From Ianthella basta (lineage: Eukaryota; Porifera; Demospongiae; Verongiida; Ianthellidae), in assembly GCA_964019415.1 (NCBI GenBank), contig OZ025870.1, positions 13,286,180 through 13,350,179 of the forward strand: a DNA stretch of 64,000 bases, written 5' to 3'. The notes below the pieces were generated by a model. The model did not search any database and was not told the origin of the DNA. It saw only the letters and a program-made list of their open reading frames with translations. Below are positions 44,628 to 58,832 of the stretch, in pieces (position 1 is the first letter of the stretch; each line of letters opens with the position of its first letter). A program made the position numbers and the translations under genes.

Positions 44628-44939
44628 ACTGCATGCATGACATTGTTACCTTTGAACAATACATACATTCATGATTTAGTTCATTCAGTTTTATATATAC
44701 TCTAATTACTCTACGCCTTTATAATAAATTTTAAATTATTCTTGCAATTTGAATTTATATATCACGTCCATATACAATTATATTCAAAGCACATATGCAC
44801 ACTAAAATATATTGTGCCTATAGTTAACTTCCTAGCTATTCATCACGTATAATTATTCAAATGCCAAAATATATAATGTCAAATGAACACAGCCACAGCT
44901 CATGCACACATGCACACACATCATGCTGTCCTGTTGAGT
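44628..44939. other. K5 3' flank
   Basis: AT-rich. An AATAAA near 44722 could be the poly(A) signal of the kinase-Kelch transcript. Confidence 0.4.
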
Positions 44940-45407
<468 letters not shown>

Positions 45408-45932
45408 CTGTACACAATAGGAACAGTGCAGGTGGGGCAGGGGAGGGGCTAGCAAGCTAGACCAGCTAGCAGGCTTATACAATACAGCTAACTCCAATAG
45501 TGCTGAAGGGCACTTTAGCGCGTGCACACACACACATACACACACGCACACACACACACTTTGAACTCACAACACATAGCTACAAACTTCCATCCCATCA
45601 ATATCCATGTCAACACACACACAATGACTCCCTCTAAATCTGCACACTCCAACCAACACACCCTACCTCACTCACAGCACCACACATGCACACCTCAACC
45701 ACACACACATTCAAGGAACACAACTTACATCACATGCTCTTGAAACATTCATCCAGTGAAGACCACATCTCCTTGGTGAGCTTGCTCTGTGAAGGCTCCT
45801 TGTAGTCCACTCAATCTACATTTCGAAGGTACTGGTGGCACGACGGCTTCAGTTTGTGAACCTTATGCAGTTATCGTGCATTGCGCAACCTAGCAACGCA
45901 CGTGGTTTCGAGGCCACGCACACTGTAAAGAA
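45408..45932. other. SPT5-WDR5 spacer
   Basis: Spacer as in the other units, with (CA)n near 45525-45560. It probably contains the WDR5 promoter. No other gene. Confidence 0.45.
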
Positions 45933-46381
45933 ATGGCTACCGATCAGAAGGACCCTGACAATCCTCACCCCCCTGCGGCCGCGTCTAAAGTAAGTCATTG
46001 AAGACAGCGCGTCGCGTGCACACATCAGAGTGCAAGTGTATAGGTCTCTTTAGTCCATCGCCTTCCCCGTGGCGCTAACAGACGTGGGGCCACACTGTTT
46101 GAGTTTGTAACCAACTGCTGGTCAGTAACCTGGCAGGGCTGACCAGGGAGATGGCTGACAAGTCTTATGCTGGGCGACTGGAAAGTCTCCACTTCACTCC
46201 AATTAGTCCTTTGAACTGCTTAATCATTCTAATATTGTATGTACAAACCACTTGTAGATCACTTTACATGTCGCTGGAGGGTTAGGCTGTGGTAGGCCTA
46301 ACTGTACTGGAGGAGGTTCAACTCTCCGAGGGCATTTGGAGTAGACATTCCCTGCTGCACTGAGCGGGCACAATGCAATGA

Positions 46382-47370
<989 letters not shown>

Positions 47371-47378
47371 GTATGTGA

Positions 47379-47969
<591 letters not shown>

Positions 47970-48276
47970 TGATGAGAGTATTCGAGTGTGGGACATGTTT
48001 GCTGCAGTGCCTGAAGGTGTACACTAGAACAAGGCGAAGGTGAGCCATGTATATCCTTCTCTGAGGACCGGTACAGTTCTGTAATCAATGACTCAATGTT
48101 AACCTCCCCCCCCCCCCTCCCGCAGTGCCTGAAGGTGTACACTGGACACAAGAATGAATAATACTGCATTTTTGCTAACTTTTCAGTCACAGGCGGAAAG
48201 ATATGTGTCACATGACAATCACATGACTGTCACATGACTTAACCTGTGATCATTACAAGAGAGTACATTTGGCTGA

Positions 48277-48675
<399 letters not shown>

Positions 48676-48712
48676 CATGATTATACTGTCTGTCTGTCTG
48701 TCTGTCACTCAG

Positions 48713-49092
48713 ATCAACTTCTTCCAAGACCACACCAAAGTCATTGTCTGTCCACTGATGCAAGCTGTCAGCTACTTTGACGAGGGCAGAGCATTCTGCA
48801 CTTTCAAATTAACTGCCATTGAGCAGGTGTGTAGCTATTGTGTGAGAGCCTCACATCTGACCTATCATGTGTGCCAGTGCAGTCACATGACAGTCATGTG
48901 ACCTTGACTCCCTTGTCTGTCACTCTAACATTTGATTGAAGTTTGGAAGGAGTTAGCCAGTCGTCTGCGTTATGCCAAAGCGATGGTGGAGAAGCTGATT
49001 GACAAGCTGGTTCCAGTGGAGTCTGCTCCCCCAAAGGCCCACCCTGTGCCCGATACTGGGCCCACTGCTGTGAATGCTGCAACTTGTAATTA
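48713..49092 (+). pseudogene. PLK1: PLK1-like last two exons, copy P3
   Basis: Exons 48713-48826 ([20 protein letters not shown]) and about 48943-49092 ([17 protein letters not shown] ... stop). The last exon's acceptor is CAG to AAG, with six bases lost. It lacks the transposon present in P2 and P4. Confidence 0.75.
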
Positions 49093-50129
49093 ATTGTGAA
49101 TTGAGTGTTAAATTTTGACTAACTAAACGTGTCCTTTGCCATGGCAAGGTGCACATAATGGTTTGTTATTGAACTGTACACCCAACGCACACCCACTATC
49201 TCACTACGGTACTGCTTGCTATATGCAACACATGCAAGGAAAGAGACATTGCACAGTGAATTTGGGGACACCTCTCCAGTGGATACAGTATACTGGGCCG
49301 GGCTTCTATTGTGGCAGCAGTTATAGGATGGAGGGAAGCTGTTCATGTCAGTACAACATAGATAGTCACATACAGAGCCAGACATGTAAGACCATGTATA
49401 TAGTTATGGCATAATGCTATAGCTATCCTGGCCATATGCATGGGGTGCTGAGCCCTCAGTATGTGTGGAGGATAGCAATGCAGAGATGAAGTAGTATATA
49501 GTTATGGCATAACAATATAGAACACGGCAGTACGCGGATCGAGAAACTTTTATGACTGGTTTCCAACGCATGAAGGTATAGCTATAAGGAAGCATAGACA
49601 TTATAAAACTGATACATGCAAATACTAGCCAGAGTTGATCTGACCAGTTTCTGGAAACCATGGAAACACCGGATCCGCCCTTGGTACGACTGGCGCACTA
49701 CACTACACGGATATAGATCAATTCAATATATAATACATAGGGCACACATGCGCACTGCCCTGAAAAACAAGTCATGCTTAAAAGTTCAACATCAAAATTA
49801 ATGGAGAGTCCATGTACATAAAGGTTGAGAGTCACTGTTACATTTTGTTAGTTTAATATGTGTTTAATAGGGTCACGCTGAGGGAATACGACCCTCAGCT
49901 GCAGCCAACGCGATTTGTTGGGTGCTTTCGTGATTGAATCTCGCGATTGAATCTCTACACTACACTACAACTTCTGCACTCGCTCTAGCAGCCATTTCTG
50001 CTAGATCACGTGACCAGTCGTATGGTGCGGAGCCACGGCTGTTTCGACAATATAAAATGTGGCAACTTAGTTTTGATTTGGAAACCGACCTCGCGGCAGC
50101 GAGATTTCCCTCGCACAGAGGTTACTACG
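49093..50129. other. PLK1 3' flank and rearranged kinase upstream pieces, no gene
   Basis: 49093-49500 is the PLK1 3' flank. 49700-49820 is a short repeat found again, inverted, at 50428-50530. 49980-50035 is a class I kinase promoter remnant with CACGTGA, and 50036-50075 a reversed class II remnant. No kinase follows. Confidence 0.5.
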
Positions 50130-50426
50130 CATACAGCCCATTTCTCCTTGGTTGTAGTCCACATCACCAGAGACACGTAACAGAACAGTGTGCTTGATAG
50201 TAAGTAAGGTAATTTGGGCTTTAGATTTGATTCGATGGCTTTCGTTCGTAAGATCAGGGACACAAAATGATTTACTTCCAACTGCTTATAGCACGCCTCT
50301 CCAAGTTTTCCTGGAATAATGACTAACATGTGAAAGATAGCCCAGCCATCGTACAACATCGTACCGGAGCGACTGTTCTGCTGCCTTTTTCCTACCACCC
50401 GCTTTAGGAGCAAATATGCTCTCAAC
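50130..50426. repeat. Foldback block upstream of K6, left part
   Basis: Matches 14040-14310. Interrupted at AATATGCT by a short repeat (50427-50515) in which the retrotransposon lies; the block resumes at 55371. Confidence 0.55.
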
Positions 50427-50656
50427 CTTTATGTACATGGACTCTCCATTAATTTTGATGTTGAACTTTTAAGCATGACTTGTTTTTCAGGGCAGTGCGC
50501 ATGTGTGCCCTATGTATTATATATTATTATTATTATTATTATTATTATTTAAGTGCACCGTGTTGTATAATACAAACACTAGGGTGTCAGCCCCATGCAG
50601 CACTATAATATAATTGAATGTAACAGTGTCAAAAGAATCACAATGGGCACAGTTCT

Positions 50657-53600
50657 TTAAGGGCAGCTTGTCCTTTTCTGCCACATCCTCTGCAGCGCCT
50701 TCCGCACTCTTCCATCTTTGCATGCCTCCTCCAGTACCCATATCACCCTGTCATCATCCTTCATGCTCTCCCATCCCACCACTATCTCATTCATCAGCCT
50801 TGCCATTTCTCTCCTCTCTTCTGCCACAAATACACACCGGCACACAAAGTGCTTGACATCTTCCACTTCACCACTGTCACAGTTCTTACAAAGTCGTTCG
50901 CCCCTACTTAACCCACACCATCTGCCAGTTTCTACCCTTAATTCTGCTGTTCCCCCTCGTAGTTTCACCATCATCCTCCTTTGCATCTTACACTCTATCT
51001 CCACACACCGCGCCTTGCATTCGGCATCCATTAAACTCCCAATCACTTCCAGCTTTGGCCGTTCCCTAGCTGCTTCCCTCCATACTTCTCTCACTTCCCT
51101 CCATGCTATGTCCTTCAACACCTGCTTTACTTCTTTCAATGTCAACCCACTCACGGCCTCAGCATCTAACCCCTTCCATTTGAACCTCACCAAACTTTGT
51201 TGTAGCTCTTTCACCCACCGCACTTTACACCCTACTTCCAAGGCTTCAAGCATCACAACTTTCAATAACCTGCCATCAGTCATCCTCATTACCTGTACCC
51301 AGAACTCAATACTTCTCTTCATTGCCACCCATTTCATTGGTAGCATGTTCATCTCAAATTGCAGGGAGACCAAAGGGTGTAGTCTCCCCACCCCTAAAAA
51401 GATTCTTGCCGCCCGCATCTGCACATTTTCAACTGGCCCGAGTTGTGCTCCACCACCCCATACCTCTGCCCCATACAATAGCACAGACTCAACGAGAGAT
51501 TCCATCAGCCTCACAAAGGTAGCTCCTCTCACTTCCCCCACAGTGGCCCTGCACCTTCTGAGCCAGTCACTTAGTGCTCTTGCTCCCGCCTTTCCTCTCT
51601 CCTCCACCATTCTCGTACCTTGCAGGTGCTCATCAATCACACACCCAAGATACTTGTACTCCTGCACCACTGCAATCTCTTCACCTCCAACATCAAACTT
51701 CTCCTCCGTCCTTTTCATACCTGTCCTTCTCACATGCATTACCCCGCATTTTTCCACATTCACTTCAACTGACCAATCATTACACCATTCTACTAATGTG
51801 TTCAACCCATGCTTCATAGATTTTTCATCCTCTGCAAGAATCACTGCGTCATCTGCATACAACAACACTGAGATTAGCTGACCCCTGCACTTTACCCCCA
51901 CTCCTGCCTCTTTCAGCTTAGTTGTCAGTGAATTGATATACAAGGAGAATAACAGTGGCGAAAGGATGCATCCCTGTCTCAACCCACATGTTACTTTGAA
52001 AGGTTCACTTCGTCCCTCTCCCACCTTCACTTCACAACTCACATCCTCATAAACTGCCTTTAGGAAAGCTGAGAGGCGACCTCCTAACCCCATTCCCTCT
52101 AAACACCTCCACAACTTCCCTCTGTCCACCCTGTCATATGCCTTCTTAAAGTCAATAAAACTGGCAAACATCCCTGTCTTTGTCACTGCTTTCACCTGCC
52201 CCAATAATACCAAAGTCATTAACTGATCTCTGCACCCTCTTCCTTTTCTAAACCCTCCCTGCTCCTCTGCCACCAGCTTCCTTTCTTCAACTACATGCAC
52301 CAACCTATTCTGAGCAATACTGCACATCGCCTTATAAGCAACTGGCAGTAATGAAATGCCCCGGAAATCCTCTGTCTTGCATACCCCACTTCTACTCCTC
52401 TTTGGTATGGGGACCACGGTGCTTCTTCGCCATTCCGAGGGAACCATCCCATTCTTCCAGCACCAACTGAAGAGGCTACACCAAAAATTCACCAGGACAT
52501 CACTGCATACCATTTCAGCCGTTAGCCTATCACTCCCAGGGGCTGCTTTCCGCTTCAAAGTGTCCAAAGCCTGCTTCACTTCTTCTCTTGTCACATCTTC
52601 ATTTAACAATTCATTCCCCCCATTTACCTCTTCTCCCCCTTCATCTCCCTGAACCTCTGATCTTCCCCCCTCATTCAACACATTTTGAAAGTATCTCTTC
52701 CATACCCCTACGGCTTCCTTACCCTGTCTCACCACACCCAGCTCATCATATACCTTACCAATGTCACTCCTCTTTTTTTTACCGTTTGTCAAGCCCAGCT
52801 TTCTTGCCATTCTCCACCACTTCTTAGGATTTCTTATCACTCTATCCAGTTCATTTTGTCTGCTTTCATCAAAATTTCTCTTCGCTCTACTCACTGCTTT
52901 CTTATATTCCCTTCTCTTCTCAACATAGTCTCTCCTTTTCCCCCTCTTTGCATCACTACCATTACACTCCAACCACTCTCTCTCTGCCCTGTGGAAAGCC
53001 TTCCTCAGTTTGGCAATCTCTTTGGTGAACCATGGTTGCCCACCTTTACCTCTCTTCACCTTCCTCTCTACCAATCCCTGTCTCATCATCTCTGTCAATT
53101 CTCCGTATATTTCATCAATCACTTCCTGGTCATTCCCTGCTGTTTCCACTTTATCCGTCAACAACCTCACCCTCTCCACCTCACCTTCCAAGTATCCCTC
53201 TGGGACCACGTACCGCTTAACCATGCCATCTTTAAGTTCACCTTCCTCCTTGCCTTCTTCCATCCCACTAACCCAGTCAGTTGCAACCTCCCAGCTCATA
53301 AGGGAGTGGTCAGGTGTTCTAGTGACCACCTCTCTGCAGTCCATCTCCTCCACACTCTCTGACATGGTTGTCACCTTGAAATTTTCAATGATATGAAAAT
53401 TCTCCTTGCTGACCAGGCAGTAGTCGACCACTGAACATCCCTTGCCAGAGACACAAGTGAATGCATCCCTTCCCTTCCTCCCATTCACCTCTGTCATACT
53501 TGTACTTCGGAGGAAGTCCACCAAAGCTTCGCCTTGACTGTTCTTCACCCCATCAATCACTTTTCTAGGAGGGATGCCATCCCTGTCTGTATTAAGTTCC

Positions 53601-54175
53601 CCACATCTAGCATTGAAATCTCCACAGATTATCAGAGGCCCCTGTGAGCAAAACTTTGCCACCTGTTCAGATAGCAGCTGGAGGGTTTCCTCTGCCCCCT
53701 GTCCCCGGCTTGAGGACTCAGGTGGGATGTAGCATGCTGCCAATATCAGAGTGTCTTCATTCCCTTGACTTAACCTCACCCATAGAATATCCTCAATGTC
53801 TGCGTCTATGACTTCCACTGCCCACTTCTCCAGCACCTCTTCACGAACCAACAGACCAACCCCACCTGAACCCCTCACTGCCTTCCTATGGAGGTTTCTT
53901 CTATTCCGCCCAAACCACCTATATCCTTCCACAACAATCTCCTCCTCTCCCCTCAACCAAGTCTCCACCAATGCCACCACATCCGGCTTGTAAAAATCTA
54001 TCACCTTTGCCCTCATATCATGCCCTTCCCTCATTTTCTCCATTTCACCACCACCTCTTCCCCACCCACAAACATTCCAACACATCATACTCAACCTCCC
54101 CTCACCTCTGGTCCCAACATCTGCAAACAATCCCTCTTCTTCCCCTCCCCCTGCCACCTCACCAGTAGCTTTCAC
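50657..54175 (-). CDS. Retrotransposon ORF2: endonuclease plus reverse transcriptase
   Basis: 1172 codons. An apurinic-type endonuclease lies in the first 300 residues or so (MCWNVCGWG, VALVETWL, GDFNARCG, TRTPDHSLMSW). The reverse transcriptase is in the middle (GFRKGRGCRDQL, FIDFKKAYDRVDR, GLRQGCILSPLLFSLYIN, LLYADDAVILAED with the catalytic YADD). A CCHC-like knuckle near the end reads LCKNCDSGEVEDVKHFVC. It would nick target DNA and copy its RNA there. No stop or frameshift is seen. Confidence 0.9.
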   Translation of the reverse strand: MKATGEVAGGGEEEGLFADVGTRGEGRLSMMCWNVCGWGRGGGEMEKMREGHDMRAKVIDFYKPDVVALVETWLRGEEEIVVEGYRWFGRNRRNLHRKAVRGSGGVGLLVREEVLEKWAVEVIDADIEDILWVRLSQGNEDTLILAACYIPPESSSRGQGAEETLQLLSEQVAKFCSQGPLIICGDFNARCGELNTDRDGIPPRKVIDGVKNSQGEALVDFLRSTSMTEVNGRKGRDAFTCVSGKGCSVVDYCLVSKENFHIIENFKVTTMSESVEEMDCREVVTRTPDHSLMSWEVATDWVSGMEEGKEEGELKDGMVKRYVVPEGYLEGEVERVRLLTDKVETAGNDQEVIDEIYGELTEMMRQGLVERKVKRGKGGQPWFTKEIAKLRKAFHRAEREWLECNGSDAKRGKRRDYVEKRREYKKAVSRAKRNFDESRQNELDRVIRNPKKWWRMARKLGLTNGKKKRSDIGKVYDELGVVRQGKEAVGVWKRYFQNVLNEGGRSEVQGDEGGEEVNGGNELLNEDVTREEVKQALDTLKRKAAPGSDRLTAEMVCSDVLVNFWCSLFSWCWKNGMVPSEWRRSTVVPIPKRSRSGVCKTEDFRGISLLPVAYKAMCSIAQNRLVHVVEERKLVAEEQGGFRKGRGCRDQLMTLVLLGQVKAVTKTGMFASFIDFKKAYDRVDRGKLWRCLEGMGLGGRLSAFLKAVYEDVSCEVKVGEGRSEPFKVTCGLRQGCILSPLLFSLYINSLTTKLKEAGVGVKCRGQLISVLLYADDAVILAEDEKSMKHGLNTLVEWCNDWSVEVNVEKCGVMHVRRTGMKRTEEKFDVGGEEIAVVQEYKYLGCVIDEHLQGTRMVEERGKAGARALSDWLRRCRATVGEVRGATFVRLMESLVESVLLYGAEVWGGGAQLGPVENVQMRAARIFLGVGRLHPLVSLQFEMNMLPMKWVAMKRSIEFWVQVMRMTDGRLLKVVMLEALEVGCKVRWVKELQQSLVRFKWKGLDAEAVSGLTLKEVKQVLKDIAWREVREVWREAARERPKLEVIGSLMDAECKARCVEIECKMQRRMMVKLRGGTAELRVETGRWCGLSRGERLCKNCDSGEVEDVKHFVCRCVFVAEERREMARLMNEIVVGWESMKDDDRVIWVLEEACKDGRVRKALQRMWQKRTSCP

Positions 54176-54203
54176 CTGTGCCCCTCCGACACAGGTTCCA
54201 TCG

Positions 54204-55298
54204 CTAAAAAATCACGCTCTCCTCTCCAACTTTCTGCCACCGCCAATACTTATGCTTCCACTGCTCATCCAATGTCAATAGATCCCTCTCTTGGGCTTTC
54301 ACAACAAACCACCACACCTTCTTTTCCTTCCACTGACCCACGTGCTTACTAATGAAGAACCTAGAAGACATCTTCCCTACTACCCTGACCATCTCCTTCG
54401 CAATTTCATTGCAGGACTCTCTCTTCTGGGTTCCCCACACTTTTCGCACCCCTGAAACATATTTGGCTGACTTCTCCCTCCCTACACTCTTTGGATTGTT
54501 CCCCCCACAGTCATTTTGCCTCTCACTACTTTCCTGACCAGATCTCTGTAAGCATGTTGCCTGTTTCTCTCGCTCACCTGACACTACCATCTTTTCCACC
54601 TTATCACTTGTCACCCCTTCACTCTGTGTCATGATCATACACTCCAACACCTCCTCTCTCTGGGACCCTCCTAAGCCCAGGCCTCTCAATCTCTCAGTCT
54701 CCACTCTCATTTCATCCATTTCACTCTTCATCATGCTCATCTCTTCCCTCAACCCCCCTACTTCTTTGCGCAATTGCACCAGACAAGCAGACAAGCAAAA
54801 ATAGCAAACAAAGGATTTCCCCTCCATCACCCCGGCATCCTCTTTCATTCCCAGGCATCTAATGTGAGACCATCCTTCACAAATCTCGCAGCACACCATT
54901 TCCCCTGACTCTACTTCACGAGTACAGAGACATCTAATTGCTTCGTCCCTGGTCTCCCCTAGGCCTGGCTCACCTTCCTTCACAAGACTCACTTTGCCAT
55001 CACCACTCCTTCCATCGGTCCCTTCGTCACTCACATAATCAACCCCTTCTCCAACCACACCATCGACTACTTCCTCCAACTGTCCACCAATCTTTCTCGC
55101 GATCTTTGTCCCAATCCCGTCTCCGCTCTTTTTCTCGACCCCTTCTGCGGTCCTACCATCGATATTGTGAATAGTCTCCTTTCTCTCTTGTCCTCTTCTC
55201 TTCTGAATCACCCTCCCTACTGATCTTTTCTCTCTTCGCTCACAATCGCCCATCAAATCTTTTGTCAATCTACGTGCTCTCACGTTCGAGGCCGCCAT
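54204..55298 (-). CDS. Retrotransposon ORF1: PHD finger and coiled coil
   Basis: 364 codons from ATG at 55298. Basic N-terminus; a PHD-type zinc finger at about residues 122-170 (CLCTRE ... CCEICEGWSHIRCLG ... CYFC); then a heptad-rich segment (LRKEVGGLREEMSMMKSEMD); then a basic, Trp-rich C-terminus. PHD-bearing ORF1 proteins are known in some CR1-like elements and are thought to bind chromatin or RNA. It sits 28 bases before ORF2. Confidence 0.75.
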   Translation of the reverse strand: MAASNVRARRLTKDLMGDCERREKRSVGRVIQKRRGQERKETIHNIDGRTAEGVEKKSGDGIGTKIARKIGGQLEEVVDGVVGEGVDYVSDEGTDGRSGDGKVSLVKEGEPGLGETRDEAIRCLCTREVESGEMVCCEICEGWSHIRCLGMKEDAGVMEGKSFVCYFCLSACLVQLRKEVGGLREEMSMMKSEMDEMRVETERLRGLGLGGSQREEVLECMIMTQSEGVTSDKVEKMVVSGEREKQATCLQRSGQESSERQNDCGGNNPKSVGREKSAKYVSGVRKVWGTQKRESCNEIAKEMVRVVGKMSSRFFISKHVGQWKEKKVWWFVVKAQERDLLTLDEQWKHKYWRWQKVGEESVIF

Positions 55299-55370
55299 CT
55301 TAATCGATATATATATATATCTATATATATATATCTTAATCGATATATATATATATATATTGAATTGAAT

Positions 55371-55880
55371 ATGCTATATTGCGCATACGCCCTGGACTGC
55401 GCAGTACAACTTCCCGGTAAGCTCTAATAATGCCACAGCAGCTCAGAATGTCTATGGAGTCGTCCCAAAGGAGCAGCAGTTTGCATTCTGAAGTGCTACC
55501 GCAGTATCTGAGCTCACGGGAAATTGCACGACGATACGTACATAAATAATGCAGGTATAGGCTAAACGGGTTCTTCAGTGCAACGCTGCAGTGATTCACT
55601 GCAGCGTTGCCCTTGTAATGCTGGATAATGCACGTTTGGGATGATTCTATGGGCATTCTGAGCTGCTGTGGCAGTATTTGAGCTTAACGAGAAGTTGTAT
55701 TGCGCAGACCACGGTGTATGCGGCATACATTACATTGATAGAGCTTATTTGCTCTTATAGCGGATGGTAGGGAAAAGGCAGCAGAACAGTCTCACCAGTA
55801 CGATGTTGTACGATGGACGGGCTGTCTTTGCATGTCAATCAATATTCCAGGAAAACTTCGAGAGACGCGCTACAAGCAGT
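55371..55880. repeat. Foldback block upstream of K6, right part
   Basis: Matches 14310-14850. An AATATGCT duplication flanks the insertion on both sides. Confidence 0.55.
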
Positions 55881-56131
55881 TAACCGAAACAAGTGTATGC
55901 CAAAATCGTACGCAATGTAAGGCATAAACAAAGCTTTTAACCTAAAAGGCACATTGCCCACTACCAATTCCACTGTTGTATTAAGAATGTGTGGCGAGTT
56001 TGCCTGCAATCAAGAGGGGAAAGGCTAAAAACGCTTTAGTGCCTTCTTTCCATCGGCCAGTCCGTTCCGGTTCCCAGTTTCCACGTAAAAACTAAGTTGC
56101 CAACTCGAAACAGCCGTGGGAGCAGCAGAAG

Positions 56132-56985
56132 ATGGGAAACGCATTTTCCAGGTTCTTCCCTCGCGAGAATACATTGATTTTGGGAGAGAGGCTTGGGAGA
56201 GGAGGATACGGGGAGGTGTTCCGAGGCACGCTGGGTCCGAAGCGAAGACCAGTGGCTGTGAAGAAGATCCACGACCTTTTGGTTGATGCAGCGAGAGAGA
56301 ACAGGCAAACGTTGGAACGCATTGTCGAAGAGTTTCGTCGCGAGTGCGACCTTCTGAAGGCGGCCAAGCACTCGAATGTCGTGGAGTTCGTCGGCGTGTT
56401 CAACCAGGGGGAGGGGGAGGAGAGCGCCCTCCTGGTGATGGAGTTGATGGATCAGACGTTAGAGCAGTTCCTCCAAGACAACAGAGGGACGCTATTGCTA
56501 GAGAAGCAGATTGGCATTTGCCTCCAAGTCGCATCAGGACTGCTGTTCCTCCATCAACACAACCCCCAAATACTCCATCGTGACTTGACGGCAAAGAACG
56601 TGCTGATGAACAAAGATGGCAGCATTACTAAAATCAGCGACTTTGGTCAGGCCAAGTTCCGTCCCACCAGTGTCGAGTACCTCACCACTAGACAACCCGG
56701 CACCGTTCAGTACATGCCTCCAGAGGTTTTGGTAGACATGCCTCACTTCACAGACAAAGGAGACGTCTTCTCCCTCGGTGTGGTCTTGTTGCAAACCTCC
56801 ATCCAGGAGACTCCCTCATGTGGTCTAAGAGGCATCGGTACACAGAAGGAGGTGGAGCGTCGAGCGGCTGACCTGGCCAAGTTACCAGATAATCATCCTC
56901 TGAAGTCCATCGTACTTCAGTGCTTGCAGGACAATCCTGCTGAATGACCGAGTTGCCGTGAAGTCTTGCAGCAGCTGAGTCCAAT
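56132..56985 (+). pseudogene. Kinase-Kelch gene K6, kinase exon, truncated by nonsense
   Basis: MGNAFSRFFPREN at 56132. All catalytic motifs are intact (GRGGYGEV, HRDLTAKN, DFG, YMPPE). TGA at 56945-56947 replaces the Arg codon of AERPSC, and a 4-base deletion follows in QQLFESN. The donor AAT/GTGAGT is kept at 56985/56986. The truncated kinase of 271 residues lacks the last helix and the Kelch domain. Class II; very close to K3. Confidence 0.8.
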
Positions 56986-57860
56986 GTGAGTTACAGTGAA
57001 CACATGCATGCATTGCAACCACACACAGTTGCTGTACTAAGCAGCATGCAGTTTACATCACACATGTCTTGTTGTACTCCAGTGCTGCTCTCAGGACACA
57101 CATGTTTACTACAAGCTGTACTGAGCAGCAGTGATGTCATATTGCATTGCAGCCACACATGCACTTACACCAGATACATCACTCAAGACAGCCCCCACAC
57201 ATCAAGTGGTGATTACACTTAAATTGCTACACTTAAACACCATTGTACGTGTGTGAAGTTCAAATACGAGCCATGCACCCAAGTACATACGATGATGAAA
57301 TGTCAGTGCAGCTGGTGCACCATGTGTTGGCACTTTGTGAGCCATTTCTCCATTATTAATTGGTGACAACGAGTAGTGCCCTGTTTGACACTGTCACAGT
57401 AAATTAAGTGTTCCTCTTGTGCCTATTCCATACTCTGCACACACAGGCTTGGGCTTCCAGTGAGCACGTTAGTGGGTGTGTAACTTCATGCTAGGTTTGG
57501 TGTTTTGTCATGTCCCATGGTTATAGTGATTTCTTTACATCTTATAGAGTTACAAACTCTGTCATGACATTTTGAGTATGCATGTAATTTGTTTCAAGGA
57601 CTACAGTATGCTTTGATCTTTAGGTGCTAATGAGGTCTTTAAAATGGCACATTGACCCCGTAACAGGTCATTAATTTACTATAGAGACCTTCCAATCTTC
57701 AGAGCGATATATACTTGCCCCCACTACTCTTACTGCTGCTCCAATTCTCTGTTCTATTTCATCATCACATCCACCATCTCCACTAATTGTCACTCTTAAG
57801 TGTTTTAGCTTTTCTTGTTCTCATTGTATTCTTAATTGTATTCATTCCTCTATTCCCCAG
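56986..57860 (+). other. K6 intron, shortened
   Basis: A deletion near 57715 removes the conserved intronic ORF and the hairpin present in K1-K5. Confidence 0.55.
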
Positions 57861-58832
57861 GTCTTCCAAACTAGTCAACTACCTGAAGACCCACCCACCT
57901 TGCACTCTGTGAGGCTGACAGATCTACCCATAACAACGTCACGTGCCACTGCAATTGTGATTGGAAGAAACGTGTACGTCTGTGGGGGAAAGTGCCTTAA
58001 TGCCACATTGGCCTGTATTGTACAAACATACAACATTGACAAGGCAACGTGGACCCAACTCCCTCTTGCTCCACAGTTCAACAGTGAAGCTGCTGCCATT
58101 GACAATGAATTGGTATTAATAGCTGGATATGAGGCATCATCCCGTACAGTCACCAACGTGGTCAGCTCATGGAGTGGACAAGGTTGGGAGCAGAACATTC
58201 CAGCATTGCCAACCAAGAGGGCACGACCCGGTGTGATGACATATGGCAACTACGTGTTAGTAGCAGGAGGGAGGGCAGAGGACAACCAGACCCTTCTCAG
58301 CAGCATCGATGTCCTGGACACCACCACACGGCAGTGGCGGACACCAGCCAACTTGCAACTCCCACGGCCGATGTATGCAATGCAAATGACAGTGTGTGCT
58401 ACACACATGTATGTGGCCAGTGCTGGCACCAGGTATGATGAAACTACTAACACAGCTACACCTTCTAACAGTGTCTGGCAGTTGCCAATGAGTACACTCG
58501 TAAATGTAATTGAGAATGAAGACCGTAGCCCACTTCAGTGGGCAGAGGCTGCTCCTACTCCATTCTTCCACTCAGCGCTGCTGCAGCACACAGCCCATCC
58601 ACTGGCTGTTGGTGGACATGATGTTTCATACAACCCAACTCCCAACATTGCCGTGTACGATCCTCATAGCAACAAGTGGTCCACAGTCGGCCAACTACTT
58701 GAACCTCGTGCTAGGTGTGCTGTTGTTAGTCTCAGTAGAGATACCTTTATGGTGTGTGGTGGATGTAGTGATGTTCGTAATGCACGGTCCACTCTCCTCA
58801 ATACTGTAGAACTTGTTCACATGTCACATTGA
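57861..58832 (+). CDS. Kinase-Kelch gene K6, Kelch exon
   Basis: 324 codons including the stop, open. Nearly identical to K3, with about ten differences (for example PITTSRATAI, TQLPLAP, NYVLVAGG, EPRARC). No start codon of its own. Confidence 0.78.
   Translation, partial: VFQTSQLPEDPPTLHSVRLTDLPITTSRATAIVIGRNVYVCGGKCLNATLACIVQTYNIDKATWTQLPLAPQFNSEAAAIDNELVLIAGYEASSRTVTNVVSSWSGQGWEQNIPALPTKRARPGVMTYGNYVLVAGGRAEDNQTLLSSIDVLDTTTRQWRTPANLQLPRPMYAMQMTVCATHMYVASAGTRYDETTNTATPSNSVWQLPMSTLVNVIENEDRSPLQWAEAAPTPFFHSALLQHTAHPLAVGGHDVSYNPTPNIAVYDPHSNKWSTVGQLLEPRARCAVVSLSRDTFMVCGGCSDVRNARSTLLNTVELVHMSH

Larger units (their letters stand above)
50516..55310 (-). mobile_element. Intact APE-type non-LTR retrotransposon (CR1/L2-like, tentative)
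   Basis: Minus-strand element with ORF1 (55298-54204) and ORF2 (54175-50657), and a 3' tail of (AAT)n seen as (ATT)n at 50519-50550. Both frames are open throughout, so it may be recent or active. It is nested in a short repeat that is itself in the foldback block. Confidence 0.8.

Noticed and set aside
50718..51881. 387-codon plus-strand ORF and others to 55174
   Set aside because: Antisense to the retrotransposon ORF2 and ORF1; Ser/Thr/Pro-rich shadow frames.
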